Origin: Cladochytrium replicatum
Taxonomy: Eukaryota; Chytridiomycota; Chytridiomycetes; Cladochytriales; Cladochytriaceae
DNA length: 64,000 nucleotides
NCBI GenBank assembly: GCA_025526935.1
Contig: JAHLKD010000101.1
Coordinates: forward strand, 62,001 to 126,000
Direction: 5' to 3'
A model generated the notes under the pieces. That model was not told the origin of the DNA. It ran no database searches and saw nothing but the letters and a program-made list of their open reading frames with translations. This document shows positions 46,715 to 59,300 of the stretch, one piece after another (position 1 is the stretch's first letter; each line of letters starts with the position of its first letter). A program made the position numbers and the translations under genes.

Positions 46715-47734
46715 GGACAGAATCTCTGTCTGTTCTTGGCTGTGGCTGTGTTGAGACCCGAACTTTAAATTCTTACTTTGTAAATAACACATGGTGGAAC
46801 ACTGGCTGGCATTGAACTCCTCTCCACGCTAGCGTGCTTGCCACCAACTACTACCTGAGCAATCCATGAGTGCTTGAATGGTTTACCTCAGGGACGACCG
46901 ATTTGACTGATCCTAGCTTCCATATATATGACTAGTCCTTGGCCACGACAGCTCAAAGCTTCTTTGCTTTAAAAGTTCCTTTTTCCAGTATGGTGAGCGT
47001 GCATCCCAGTTTGTCGCCGTGGAAATGAAACTCGACACAGTCATGGGATTTCAAACTCACTTGGGATCATGCCCAGATGGTTTTGTTCCCCCTTGTAGCG
47101 GTGCCATTTTTGCCACACAGGTGCACTTCGTTACTATGACACCATTCGGACAAACATGAAATCGTCCATGGTTGCTAAAATTAGCAGGATGCGGCTCATT
47201 GGATCATAATACAAAGGGGGAATGGGCGATTAGTAGAATTTGTGTTACATCCAAACAAAAAAGAGATTTGTTGCCTGGGTCTGATGTCCACCACTTCAGA
47301 ACCTTGTCAAGCTGAACTGTGCTCACTCTCGAAGGGGTTGAAAATGTATACATCTATTGTTGTTTATTTATGAGAACAACGAGCTTGAGTATCGAGGATG
47401 CATCGCAGCAATTGAAGCATAAAACAAGCTGCTGGTTGGTCACTTGGTGAAATTCAAATTTTACGGTTCCAGTAATTAATAAAAATCGCCGTATATTTCA
47501 TACACGACCATAACGCAAAAATGCGTTGGTTGAAAACAAAGTCCTCAGTATAATAAATGTGCCGTAACCGTTGTTTTGATTTAACGTGTCCGAATTCTGA
47601 GCTTTCATTCTTCACCCCTGTGCGGGAAAAGCTCGCCTTTCATCTCATCAACCGGTGTCCGAGTTGTCCTGCGCTCGACAGTGCGTGATAGTGTGCTGAC
47701 ATAAAATCACCATCAGTGGTGGAGCCCCTTCTCA
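46715..47734. other. Intergenic, about 1.0 kb; holds one tRNA-like / palindromic segment
   Basis: No gene is recognised. Around 46795-46875 (minus strand) there are box-A-like TTGCTCAGGTAGTAGTTGG and box-B-like AGTTCAATGCC motifs around a perfect 12-bp palindrome CACGCTAGCGTG. No complete cloverleaf can be folded by eye, so it may be a tRNA-derived SINE scrap or chance. Confidence 0.3.
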
Positions 47735-50700
47735 ATGGATAATTACTTCCCTCCACCAGATTATGGCCATTCCCCACATCCAACTGGTTCTTTCCACATA
47801 AGCCCGTTGAACCGGCCTAGCCAACCGCCCTCATCAACCTCGTAACCGCAAGCTTACTTTCCTATGCATCCGCCCGAGCGCCAGAGCCGCATGTGCCTGC
47901 GATCAGTGCATTGCCAAAAAGTCTCGCTGCAGGTAAAATATCCCAACTAGCAGTTTTGAGCATTGCAAACACCCATTGTGCTTTTTTTTTGGCTCTTAAG
48001 TGGAGTACAACCATGCACTGCGTGCATCGAAAGAGACCGGATATGCACGTTCGATGTTCCACCAGGCCGACCTGGTCGTCCGCCAAAGCATGCGGCTTCA
48101 TCGTCTGCGATTCCGCCCATATCATTAACGTATCCTCCGATGAACTTTGTCATGCCCACCAAGAAGAACGACCCACCGTCGGTGCGCCTCCGCGTTTCGA
48201 AGGCCGACTCCTCGAAGACCGGTAGAGCCATTCAATCCTTTGATGATTCTAAGGATTCGGCGACCATGATGTTGCATTCCAGGGAAAACGACAGAGGGCG
48301 TCTGGTGATGGAACAGGAACGAGTTCCTGTGATTGGATTCTCTTCCTCTGCAATGAATGACGATTCTGTTCCAACGATTGAATTCCCAGTGCCATTGCCG
48401 GGCAGCACCTTCAAGTTCAATTATCCGGAAAGAAGCTCCAACTACCGCACAACAAGTCTTGGTTTGACGGGAAAACAGCATTGGAACGCCGAGCCTCATT
48501 GCACTCGAAATGTCTTTCCAAACGTTTTCGCATCCACAGGTGTGCAGCTATTCGACAGGGATGTCGGGAATGCAAGTGCTGTGCACCTCGCAGAATCTGA
48601 ACCCAATCAAACATTCCTAATCGAAGAAGCTCACGAGAACGCAGTTGCCTCGATTTCAAAGGAACTTTCGTTCGATGACGATTTGCCCCGTATTCCAGAT
48701 TGGTCAGTCCAAAATTTGCTCATCCAAAACGGACTCACATTACTTGGAAGTAAGTAAGTTTTTGAAAAGTCACGGATTTTACATGTTAACACTGTTATAT
48801 ATGTTCTATGAAGCAATTCTGCCCGCATTTAGTTTCAATATCAGCGAAGTACGACATTTCCCACCTGTCTTGCAATGGGGAATACAGTCATACAGTGGAG
48901 CAGGCGTGGAAGAGATCCAAAAGGGATTATCGGCACCGAAAAAACTTTCCCACTCATTGAGCGCGTCGAACGAAGTCTAGCTCGCCTTATGGATCCATCT
49001 GCGCCTGTAAACGCACGGGATACATTGTCTCAACCACGTTTGCGACCATGTCGCAATCTCTGTGGGACGATTTCTTTGCCGTGGATTGGTATCTCATCCG
49101 GGCGGTTCTGGCCATCTGCCATGCACTATGGCTGAATCCGCGCCTCAGTAAAAGAGAGAAAACTAGTAATAGTCCCACGAGCAGCAGGCTGTGCTTGAGC
49201 TTGGTTGTGGATTACAGCATGCGACTGGGACTCCACCAAAATAGAAGGCCTCCTGGAGTACGAGCATTTGAGAGTATCGCGGATCAAAGACTCTTGGACC
49301 AAATGGCGAGAGACGGATGCTATGGTAACATCCCTGTGTGTCTCTGTTGTGTTTGTGCTAAACTCTCTATCTCCGCAGGTGGCCTCTGTTTATCTTTGAG
49401 AGATCTCACTTCCCTCTCTATGAGCCTGGAGTCAGAATCACGCAGGGAATGAACCTATCCGTCGGTCGTCGAACCACCAGCAATCAAATTCCCACAGTCC
49501 AATTCGGTGCACTTGTTTCATCAATCAACCACGTTCCAGACTTTGACCCCACTTCCATCGCTCCGATTCGCTTTGGAGCCTTTCCAGAGTCATTTCTAGA
49601 AAGTAGGCTGCAGCGACGCGCCTTTCGGGAGGGGCTGTACGCACTCTGCATCCAGGATCAGAAATGCGTCAGAGTGTGCGAACGGTTCCAATCCTGGGAG
49701 TTCTCTGCAATCATATCGCTGCACGTCCTTGCGTTAGGTGCACATGTTGCGCGTCAGTCGGCTAGGCGGCAAGGAGAGTGGTTGACAGTAGAAACTCAGC
49801 CCGAATGGGAGAAAACAAGAATGCGACGACACTCATGGTGCGCGTTATCATCCGAGGAAAGTCACAGTGGATTTGAGGACGTGGAAGATGCAGAGTTTCA
49901 GTGGGGTTCACGTGAAAGTGGGATGCAGTACAAGATGGGAGGAGCGTACAGGCTTGCACAGCTACGGAAGTTTGTGCGGAGGATTCAGATGGTATTCGCG
50001 TACAATGAGCGCATGCTTTGCCATGGGAAAGCTGAAGAGAACACCAAACCCGGCACATTCGCTTCTGCAACGTTCCCAGCTTTCTTCTGGGACATGCCGC
50101 TGAAGAAGCGACCTTTGGGACCTGTTCCATTAGTTGTGCTACCCGCGATGCTCTCGGTCGCGCACTCTCCCACACACATTCTGGAGAACTTGGTGCAACG
50201 GCGGCTGGATTGCGGAGTGCATGGTGTGAGGGGACTTCTGGGAAAATGTCCAGAATATGAAATACTGGTACAATGGGCAAGGGCGGCGAGATACGGTGGC
50301 CAGCTCTGTTGGATTCAAACGCAGTCCGTAATGCGACATATCAGCGGGATAATGCAATACGTCGTCTGGAGCCAATTGCACGAAATGATCTACCACAGCT
50401 CCCTTGATAACTTTAGCGCACATCGCTAAACAATCAGGAGCAGATGGAATGTGACGACGATTGGTCGACTTACGCGAAAGTACAGGGATCTCAAATACGT
50501 TCGATCAGTCGGTGTCTGATGCTGAATGCGCAGATGGTGTCGATTGTTTGGAGAGCGGTCGCAATGACTGTGCTTGTTTGGGGATTGTGGGAAGAGCTTG
50601 GCGAGATCAAGTCGGCAGTCAGTGCAACTTCAAGGGAATATTCTGTCGCCGGTAATCAGCGTGATGAACCGGTGAACGTCGATGTGTGCCGGTCGGAGCT

Positions 50701-50812
50701 GATCATTGGGGTGGAGACCGTGCTGAAGTGGATTACCAGCACGTTAAGGTATTGTCAGAGCAATACTTTGTACAGGGATTCTTTGGCAACCATTCGTTAT
50801 GCAATTCGTTGA
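47735..50812 (+). CDS. Fungal Zn2Cys6 (Gal4-type) transcription factor
   Basis: The proposed start MDNYFPPPDYGHSPHP is at 47735. The zinc cluster is ACDQCIAKKSRC|SGVQPCTAC then IERDRIC, i.e. C-x2-C-x6-C-x5-C-x2-C-x6-C, split by an intron after the third Cys. GRPGRPPKHA (AT-hook-like) follows. To join the start to the cluster in frame a 37-nt intron (GTAACC...CGAG) is needed; otherwise a TAA and a frameshift intervene. The middle region has the pattern of the fungal-specific regulatory domain (SLWDDFFAVDWYLIRAVLA, LSLVVDYSMRLGLHQ, RWPLFIFERSHFPLYEP) and continues to 50429. A further exon to 50812 is possible. The regulated genes are unknown. The DNA-binding domain is secure; the exon model is not. 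Confidence 0.7.
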
Positions 50813-51114
50813 TCCCACTCGCAAATTTTCTTTAACTCTCTTTTATGTTCCGAGTGCAAATGAGAACAAGCATGTATTCAAGCCTACATAAAACCTTGCT
50901 GGTTTGATTTCACTTTAACAGGTTGACATCTCCGCCATTCTGTCATCTTATTCAGAATATGGTGGGGAGGCATCATCCTGATCGTTCTGATTTGTGGGGA
51001 CAGTCGTCCTCTTTGCAGCTTGAGAGTCGAGGAACTGTTTGATGATTTTTGTGCCTTCCGTTCCCACGTCCAACTGCCAAGCCCTCCAACCTGTCAGAAA
51101 ATCTGGTCCCAAAA
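50813..51114. other. Spacer between the transcription factor and MPP10
   Basis: About 300 nt. No gene is seen. Holds the MPP10 promoter. Confidence 0.35.
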
Positions 51115-53334
51115 ATGAGAGTCGCCGCCGAGGATCCGCCAAACCCGTCGCTGATAGAAGACTCTCTCGAACATCCCTCAAGTCTCATTTCGTCTGCCCA
51201 AACTGCCCTCTTCCTCAAACTCACCTCGCATTTCCACTCCCATCTCACCTCGTCCGTTCTCAAAGACAATGTCCTTTTCTCAATCCCAAAACGTCGCCCA
51301 AACATCAAAACTGGTCCCACAGCACGTGCAAATTTGGAGCTTGATGGCGTGTTTGACGGAGAGGCCGTGTGGGGTGTAGTTGGGGGCATTGCCGAAGCTG
51401 TGGGGACTTTGGTTTCGAGAGCTTCTGATGCCTTTGTAGCAAGGGGGGATTTGAAGGCAGGTTTCGAGGATGAAAAAGCGGAAGAAGATGGTGATGAAGA
51501 AAGGGATGACGATGGAATGGATGTGGATGAAGATCTTGAAGATGAAGATGACGACGAAGAGGACCTTGTTGAGGTCGATGAAGACATGTATCTCGACGAT
51601 GAAGATCTGGATCTCGATGGGGATGAAGGAGACGACGATGAAGATCTGGATCTCGATGGGGATGAAGGAGACGACGATTTGGACCTTGATGGTGATGATG
51701 ATTTAGATTTGGACGAGGATGACTTGGGCCGTTCTGATGCACCACGAACACGTAAAGAACCTTCACAAACATCCATCGTCGACGACGAATTCTTTTCTCT
51801 CGAAGAGTTCAACCGCTTTTCAGACCGCGCGGAGCGATACGACATGATGCAAGCCAAAACCGATGATATCGCGCAAGACAACGCCGACGACGACTTCGAT
51901 GAGAAGGATCTCGACCGTGACCTCGGTGCGCCTAAGGGTTTGTATGAATCTGAGGATGAAGCGGAGATGGACGAAGATGAGGAGGAAGAGGACGATGACG
52001 AGGATAACGCTAATGGTGTGTTCCAGTCCAAACCACTTTACATCCCTGGATTGATTGTTTTATTCACAGATCTGCGGTATGAAGACTTCTATGCTCCACC
52101 AGATGAACGTCGCCGTCGAAATCGCGACAACCGTAACCACAGCTTTGACGACTCCGAATCCAACCCAACTCGCCGCGTCACATTCGACACCAACGAAGAC
52201 GTCCGCGAATACACTCCCTCCGCACCGCCAGACGCCCTCTCCTCCCAAATGCGTGATCTTTTTTCAACAAACTCCGCTGACTCTTCCTCTAACGACCCAA
52301 ACCTTTCCAACTTTGAACGCCAACAGCGCGCGACAGCTTCAGCAATCGCAGAGCTCGAAGCGGAAGCAGTCGCAGAGAAACCGTGGCTCCTCCGCGGTGA
52401 ATCCTCCGCACCCAACCGCCCCCGCGACTCACTCCTCGAAGTCCACCTCGACACAGACGTCGCCTCCAAACCCGTCCCGGTCATAACCCCTACGCACACC
52501 GCCTCGCTCGAGGAACTCATCATCTCGCGTATTAAAGGTAACCTCTTCGACTCTGTCGAACGCCGCAAACCGCCCATGGACGTCGCATACGATCCCGACC
52601 GAAGAATCCAGCTAGACGACCAGAAAAGCAGCAAGGGTCTCGCAGAAGTATACGAGGACGCCTACCTCGCACAAAACTCAACCGCCCAAACTCCGGGACC
52701 CAAGTCCGCAGACCTCGAGAAATCCCATGAGGAGATCCGCGCAATTTGGAAAGAGATCTGCGGGCCTCTTGACGCCCTCGCAAGCACGCACGCACGTCCC
52801 CGCGGCGCGCGTGTCGAGGAGCTCGAAGTCGCCACAGTCCCCGCCGACACCCCCGCCCTCGAAAACGAGGACGTGCACCCAACTGCAATGTCACTCGTTG
52901 CGGCCGTCGCTCCTTCGGAAGTGTACAGTGCCAAAACTACAAAATCTTCGGAAGAGATGGGTGCGAACGAAAAGCGCAAGGCGAGAAAGAAGAGCAAGCA
53001 CGCTGCTGGGCGGGCGAAGAAGGAGAAGGAGGAAGACATGAAGGCAAAGGAGGCGTGGAAGAAGGGTATTGCGCCGGAGAGGAAGGAGAATAGGAAAGAA
53101 GTAAAGAGGGGTAAGAGGGAGGCTTTGAGGGGACTGATGAAGACCAAGGGCGTTACTGTTGTTGCGGAGGGCAGTATGAAGGGCGAGGTTGAGAGAGCAA
53201 GTGGTGGAGGGAAGAAAGGGAAGAATGGTGTAAAGAAGGGTGGAGCAGAAGGTGGAGCAAGAGTTGTTAAGGCGGGAGAGACAATCGGAGGAAATGCAAA
53301 GGCTGCCGTCCGAGCCGAGTTTTTGCGGTTGTGA
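51115..53334 (+). CDS. MPP10: U3 snoRNP protein Mpp10 (SSU processome)
   Basis: The start MRVAAEDPPNPSLIED (51115) is the first ATG of the open frame. The N-terminal helix region is followed by the very acidic stretch (DEDLEDEDDDEEDLVEVDED) typical of Mpp10, then SIVDDEFFSLEEFNRF, LRYEDFYAPP, RRVTFDTNEDV, EKPWLLRGE, LEELIISRIKG, RRIQLDDQKSSKGLAEVYE and IWKEICGPLDALASTHARP, all in Mpp10 order. The tail is Lys-rich. A 54-nt intron (52016-52069) whose length is a multiple of three lies hidden in the frame; removing it restores NDLRYEDF, for about 721 aa. The protein works with Imp3 and Imp4 in the nucleolus for 18S rRNA processing. The acidic stretch contains a repeated 39-nt DNA unit. The end is 51 nt from the CFAP44 start. 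Confidence 0.92.
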   Translation: MRVAAEDPPNPSLIEDSLEHPSSLISSAQTALFLKLTSHFHSHLTSSVLKDNVLFSIPKRRPNIKTGPTARANLELDGVFDGEAVWGVVGGIAEAVGTLVSRASDAFVARGDLKAGFEDEKAEEDGDEERDDDGMDVDEDLEDEDDDEEDLVEVDEDMYLDDEDLDLDGDEGDDDEDLDLDGDEGDDDLDLDGDDDLDLDEDDLGRSDAPRTRKEPSQTSIVDDEFFSLEEFNRFSDRAERYDMMQAKTDDIAQDNADDDFDEKDLDRDLGAPKGLYESEDEAEMDEDEEEEDDDEDNANGVFQSKPLYIPGLIVLFTDLRYEDFYAPPDERRRRNRDNRNHSFDDSESNPTRRVTFDTNEDVREYTPSAPPDALSSQMRDLFSTNSADSSSNDPNLSNFERQQRATASAIAELEAEAVAEKPWLLRGESSAPNRPRDSLLEVHLDTDVASKPVPVITPTHTASLEELIISRIKGNLFDSVERRKPPMDVAYDPDRRIQLDDQKSSKGLAEVYEDAYLAQNSTAQTPGPKSADLEKSHEEIRAIWKEICGPLDALASTHARPRGARVEELEVATVPADTPALENEDVHPTAMSLVAAVAPSEVYSAKTTKSSEEMGANEKRKARKKSKHAAGRAKKEKEEDMKAKEAWKKGIAPERKENRKEVKRGKREALRGLMKTKGVTVVAEGSMKGEVERASGGGKKGKNGVKKGGAEGGARVVKAGETIGGNAKAAVRAEFLRL

Positions 53335-53385
53335 AACAAAAAATCAAGTTTCCCACACTCGGATCACCTGACAAACGCGTTCGTG

Positions 53386-56300
53386 ATGGACTTCAACTAC
53401 ACCCCAGCCATGTTCAGGCCCATTGACGCCTCCGATAAAGAAATAGATCCCAAACTCGTCAAATTAAAGTAATCAAAATACCCTCTCCGTTAGCTTGATT
53501 TTGAATCGGTTTAATCAATTTAGCTGCTCGTTTGGCTTCGATGCCCTGAAACGCTCCAACATACACTTTGTCGACGATCAAACGATCGTCTACGCGGTTG
53601 GAAACGTTCTAGTTCTCCAGAATCTGCGCACAATGGAGCAGCGCTACGTCCCGGGCTTTCGCGACGCGTCCTTCTCTGCCATCGCAGTGCGTTTACAAGA
53701 AACCACCCCCAAAAATTCTCCCTCAATAATTCTTTCTCATTAGGTTCATCCGTCAAAACGGTACATTGCGGTCGCGGAGGGGTGCAGCGCGGCCATGGCG
53801 GTTCCACCAAACATCTACGTGCTCGCATACCCGGAGCTCGAAGTCGCACGGTTGCTTCGGAACGGGACATCGCGATCGTATGCGGATCTTTGTTTTGATG
53901 GCGTTGGGGATACACTTGCAAGTGTAGGAGGCGATCCGGATTATATGCTCACCATTTGGAGCTGGCGATCTGAGAAGGTCGTGTTGCGTAACAAGGCGTT
54001 TTCACAGGTACGTTTGAAAATCATGAGAAGAACATGACTGATCAACACAATTTTCTGTTTTCTCCAGGACGTGTTTCGAGTTGCATTTTCACCTGACGCG
54101 GAGGGGCAGTTAACCACCTCGGGGATGGGCCACATCAAGTTCTGGAAAGTCGCATCCACATTCACCGGTCTCAAACTCCAAGGCCTTCTTGGCAAGTTCG
54201 GCGTGTCCGAGTTGACCGATATCTCCTCCTTTGTCGCCTTCCCAGACGGTAAGGTCCTATCATCAACCGAGACTGGCAACCTTTTGCTCTGGGACGGCGG
54301 GATGATCAAATGCGAGATCGCGGCAAAAGGTGTGAGCAGTGGTGAGGGGGCGAAAAAAAGGGGCGGGTGCCATGCAGGGAAGGTGGAGGTGGTGATGCTG
54401 TTCGATCAGGAGATTGTGACGGCGGGAGACGATGGTGTTGTGAAGGTGTGGGATTTTGAGATGGTGGATGCGGCGGATGTGACGACAAATTATGGTCCGG
54501 CGGGGTCGGGGGGCGGAGGTGGAGAGGAGCAGGGTGGGCAAGGTGGGAATTCGGGAGGGGGGATGAATCAGGTTCGGATCTTTGAGATCGAGCCCGTGGA
54601 CGAGCTCCCGATCGGGAAAGATGTGAAGGTAAAGCAGCTATTTCGTGCATCTTGAGACCAGCTGAGTGCTAATCGCACATACCAGGTGAAACACATGGTT
54701 CGATCGCCGACAACCCCAAGCGAATATCTCCTCCAAGATTCACTTGGTGGACACGTCTTTCGCATTGACACACATAAACGCACCACAGACAAGATACTGT
54801 CGTTCCACGCTGGCCCGGTTGTCGCTTGCGACACTTCACCTTTGGGGCATGCCCTTGCGAGTCTTGGTGACGATGGAACACTCCGCATATGGGACTACAT
54901 AACGACCCGGTCCTGCATTGCAAAACTGCGGCTCGGCAACCCGGAGGAGCCTTCGTCGACTCATGGAACGTGCTTACAATATCTGCCCACCGTAAGTCGA
55001 TTATGGGAGAATCCGATGCTTTTGCCTCAATTTTTTTCTTTCGATAAGTCATTGGACCCACTCGGCTGCACAGTTATAACAGGATCAAACGATGGTGTTA
55101 TCAGGATCATAACCCACACGCCTTTCCCGCCTCCCAAGGACGGAAAACAACCGCAAGCGTGCTCGTTGTACCTGCAATTTGTGTTTAAGCCTCATGCTGG
55201 CGGGCTCAGCGCCATCGAGGTATCTGCCGACGGAACAGTCCTCGCCACTGGAGGTGAAGATGGAACGATTTTCTTTTTTGGGATTGAAAAGAGTCACGGC
55301 GTAGGCGTGCAGCACGGACTTGGCGCACCTTCCGCTGTTCCAAAGTGGGATTTCGCACCAGTAGAGGAGGGGGGTCAAGGAGGCGTCAAGTTTACACCAA
55401 TTGGGTTTGTGAAGGCCGAGTCGCCGCCAGTGCGCATTTCATTCTCACCGGATAATTCGGACGGTTTTGAGAACGATGAAGAGGAGGAGGACGAGGAGGA
55501 AGTTGATGGTGAAGAAGGTGAAGATGGTGACAAGAAACCTGAGGATGGAGAAAGGAGGGAGAGCAACGAGTCTGTGGATGCAAAAGGGACTAGTGCGAAC
55601 AGAAGAAAATTGCTAGTTGTGCTGAGGAACGGTGAAATGTTTACGATGATATCGCCAGATGCGCAGAAGGTTGATTCCTCTTTGACTTTCGAGATCCACT
55701 CAGATGCCGTTGACATGAAACAATGGGAAGTCAGTGTTCCGATAAAGAAACCCGTAGAAGCTCCAAAGGATCCCAAGCAGCAAGTTGCTCAGCAGCCACC
55801 TACTGGTGTATCCCCATCGACCGCACCTTCTGATCAGCCTGCAACAGCACAACAGGAACCTAACGAGACCGCTCCCACGACAATGATCCCTTCGACCACC
55901 AACTTATCAGTGCCCAATAGCATGTTCATCGAAATGCGCAAATCACGCGGTTTGGCCATTCGAACGGGCTCGCCGATCGTGAATGCCATTTATCTTGAAG
56001 GCGGATACGCCATTCTTGCATTCACAAACACCAACGGCGAAGGCGAGCTCAGAGTATGCCGATTGAAGCACCCCGACCGTTCGCGTTTGTTACTCGTGTA
56101 CAAATCGCCCATCAGCACCATCCGCATTACGACTTCGGCAAAGTACATCGTGGTGGGATCCGTGGATGGGATGGTTGGGCTGCGAAAGCTGAGGCTAGAA
56201 GACATTGAGTGGACCCAGAAATTCCAGCCAACTGAACATGAACAGTTTGCGAAGTTCCTTGAACGCCTCGAAGCAGAGAGTCAAGATACGAAATCCAGTG

Positions 56301-59300
56301 GGCAGAATCTTGAACAAGTGCAGGGGGAGGGGCCAGCTCAAGATATTGATCCAACAGACAGTATCGGCGATCTTCTAAGAGCGCAAAGTCGAGGGAAAAT
56401 GGCGGAAAATGAACCGGCAGGACATTACTGGCTTGGGTACCCTCACGGTTGCAGATATGGGACAGTTTCTATGATTGCAACCAGTTTCGACGACTCTTAC
56501 CTGTTGTCTGCGGGCAATGATGGAGGATTGTTCAGCTTTCGGGTGACTTTTGAGGACGTTCAAAGGAGTGAATGTACGTTTCTTGTGGATACAGTCAATT
56601 GGTCTCACTTATGCCATTAAAGTGTGGGAGGAGCCAGAGGTGGCTACTAGAATCGAAGACATTGCCAAAAACATTGAGGATGTCGTCGATCCAACTACCT
56701 ACACAATTCAAGAGTTCAAAATCAAATCCGAAAAAGATCGCGAGCTTGCATCCGCTGAAGCCCGAAATCAGGTTTGGTAAATCAGTCAAAAGCAAGCAGT
56801 AGATCTGAACAATTTACTTCAAGGCAACGAGAGAATACATCCAAGAGCTTCGAGAGGAGTTCCTGAAGCTCCTATTGGATAATCAGAAAGCAGGAGAGAA
56901 AATCACTTTGCCTCGAGAAGCCTTCAAGATCGACCCAAACCTGCAAACAGATATGGGTGAGTATCAGGAAATCATTGCAAAATGTTTACCTAATGAATTT
57001 TTGTAAAAACGCAGAAACTGCCGCGGAAGAGCGAATCAGGCTGGTCCGAAAGGAGCTTGAATGGATTTCAGAGAAAGAATCCATCGGGCCAAACAAGCTC
57101 AAAGAAAAGTTCCTGGATCCTATCCAAACCGAAAAGATCACAATCTGTGCCTTTAAGGTAGCTCGGGATCAAATATATAATGTTAATTCAAACTAAGGAC
57201 ATTTGGGCAGTCTGACCGGTCAATTTCAACATTTGTAACCCAGAAGCTAGATGAAGCTTTCAATCGCTCCCTACAGCCGCTACTTAAGAACGAAGTAGAT
57301 TCACATAAGCCTCGAGATGCTAGAGGTCCTGGCCGAGATGCGCAGAGTAACACGGATACTACGACGGGTCAAACAGGCCAGGAGCCGTTGACAGACAAGG
57401 CTGAGAACGAAACTGAGCGAAACCGTGAAAGTGAAGAAGCTCACAACACAAACGGTGAAGCTACCGTGAATGCGCGGAAGATTCTTAAGGTATTACTACA
57501 CACTATATTTTTGGATTCTCTTACTGAACTCCTGCTGAAGCCAGCCGATGCGAGGAGCAAGCTGGAATCACGGAAAGAGCAGAGACTAGAAAGGCAATCT
57601 CAGTGGAAACAGCTGGCTGAATCGAAGCCCGATTCGACATATGAAGACCCTCGCGATGTTGCAGCTATTAGATACGCCGAAACTCACATGGGAGATTACA
57701 AACTCAAAACGGGAGAGAAGTACATCGTTCCGGAAAGCGAGAGAGTTGATGCCGATAAGAAGAAGCGGCAAATATTATTGCTTAAAGAAAGTGTCTATAC
57801 GCTCAAAGAGGTGAGACGAGCTCTTTAGTTTTCGGTTTGCTCACCAACTCTCTGTGACAGCAATTCAACCACAAAGTTTTCTCTTTGCGTAAGCACAAGG
57901 AACAGTTGATTGAGGAGTTCGGGAGCCTTAATAATGAAGTGCGAGGAATGGATTCAAGACTGCGTACTTATGGAGTCGATGTCGACGAAGATTTATGGAT
58001 GCCAATGATGGAGGTAGTATAGGCTCGCAGAAACGTTATATTTTGACTTATTTTAATTCAAAGGCATCTGCACATCCTGAGCGGCGCTTCATCGTGACAG
58101 ATGAGGACGTTATTGAATACAAACGTGCTGAAGCTGAGCACGCTTTGATGGCAAAAGCTGCTGGCGATGACTCGAATATGTTCGGGACGGGGAAAGCGGC
58201 TGCTCCACCACCTCCAAAGGAAACTAAACCTTCCGCATCAAAACAAGAGAAGTCAAATGATGAGGTAGCTTCAGAGGACTCAAAGGATACTACAGAGGGG
58301 GAGAAGGCCGGGACACCAGAGGACAAAACAAGGTCTGCCATGGAGATCCGCGAAGAGACCACCTCAAAAAAAATCTTGATGTTCCAAAAGGAGCAGGTTC
58401 TAAGAGTGAGTCTTAATGCCCAGGAAACTAGTTCGAGATCTAATTTCCTGACAGAAAGTAGAATCGGCAGTTGCTGAATTTGATGATGTGGTAGACTCTA
58501 TGATCAAAGAACGGATTGTGTTAAAAGGAGGTAGGGCATAATCGCATGGTTGCCGCACGTATGATTGAAGCGACTACCGGCAGACTTGAAGTTTGCAGAG
58601 ATCAAGCTTCTGTTGCTTCACAGAGAATGGGTTTTATTGAAAGAGTTCGAGAAGCACGATAACTTTTTGGGCGAGAAGCTTAGTCTCAAGCGGAACGAGA
58701 AGAAAGAAATTGACGGCAAGGTATCTTTTTGTTGTGCATTTGATATATTTTGCATGATCAACAACCTGTAAACAGATTCAAGAATGTCAAGAAAAGCTCA
58801 ACGCCAAGAAGTTAGAGATTGAGATACTGATACGAAAGGAGAAAGACGTGCAACGTGAGTTCTCGGACGCGATCGGAGACAATAACAAATACGAGGAGCT
58901 ATTGACAAAAATATTCAAAAAGAGAATAAAGCGTACAAAGGTTTTTCTTTCAGATTTGACATATTTTTGCAATGCTTATGGGCACGCTGCAGAAAAGGGC
59001 TAAGGCCGAAGCATCAGGAGATCAGGGAGGCGGGCAGGATGTCCATGAAGCCGAAAGCGAAGAAGAAGATTCGGAAAGCGATGATGGGATGGATTCCTCT
59101 GATGATGGAGGCTCATTCACCTCTGAGAACGATGGTGATGGGGAAGAAGTTTGCCCATCCGATTGTGATCCGGGACTGTTCTCTCGTGTTCAAGATCTCC
59201 GGGAGAAAAAACTGGACTTGGAGGATATGCTAGCTGAAATACAGAAAGCAATCGAAGTGAGAAACAATGGATGTGTTTGCCGATAAACTTCTGATTCGGA

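Noticed and set aside
50973-52031. 352-aa Ser-rich minus-strand frame
   Set aside because: Antisense shadow of the acidic GA-rich MPP10 coding region, where GAT/GAA codons read as Ser codons on the other strand.
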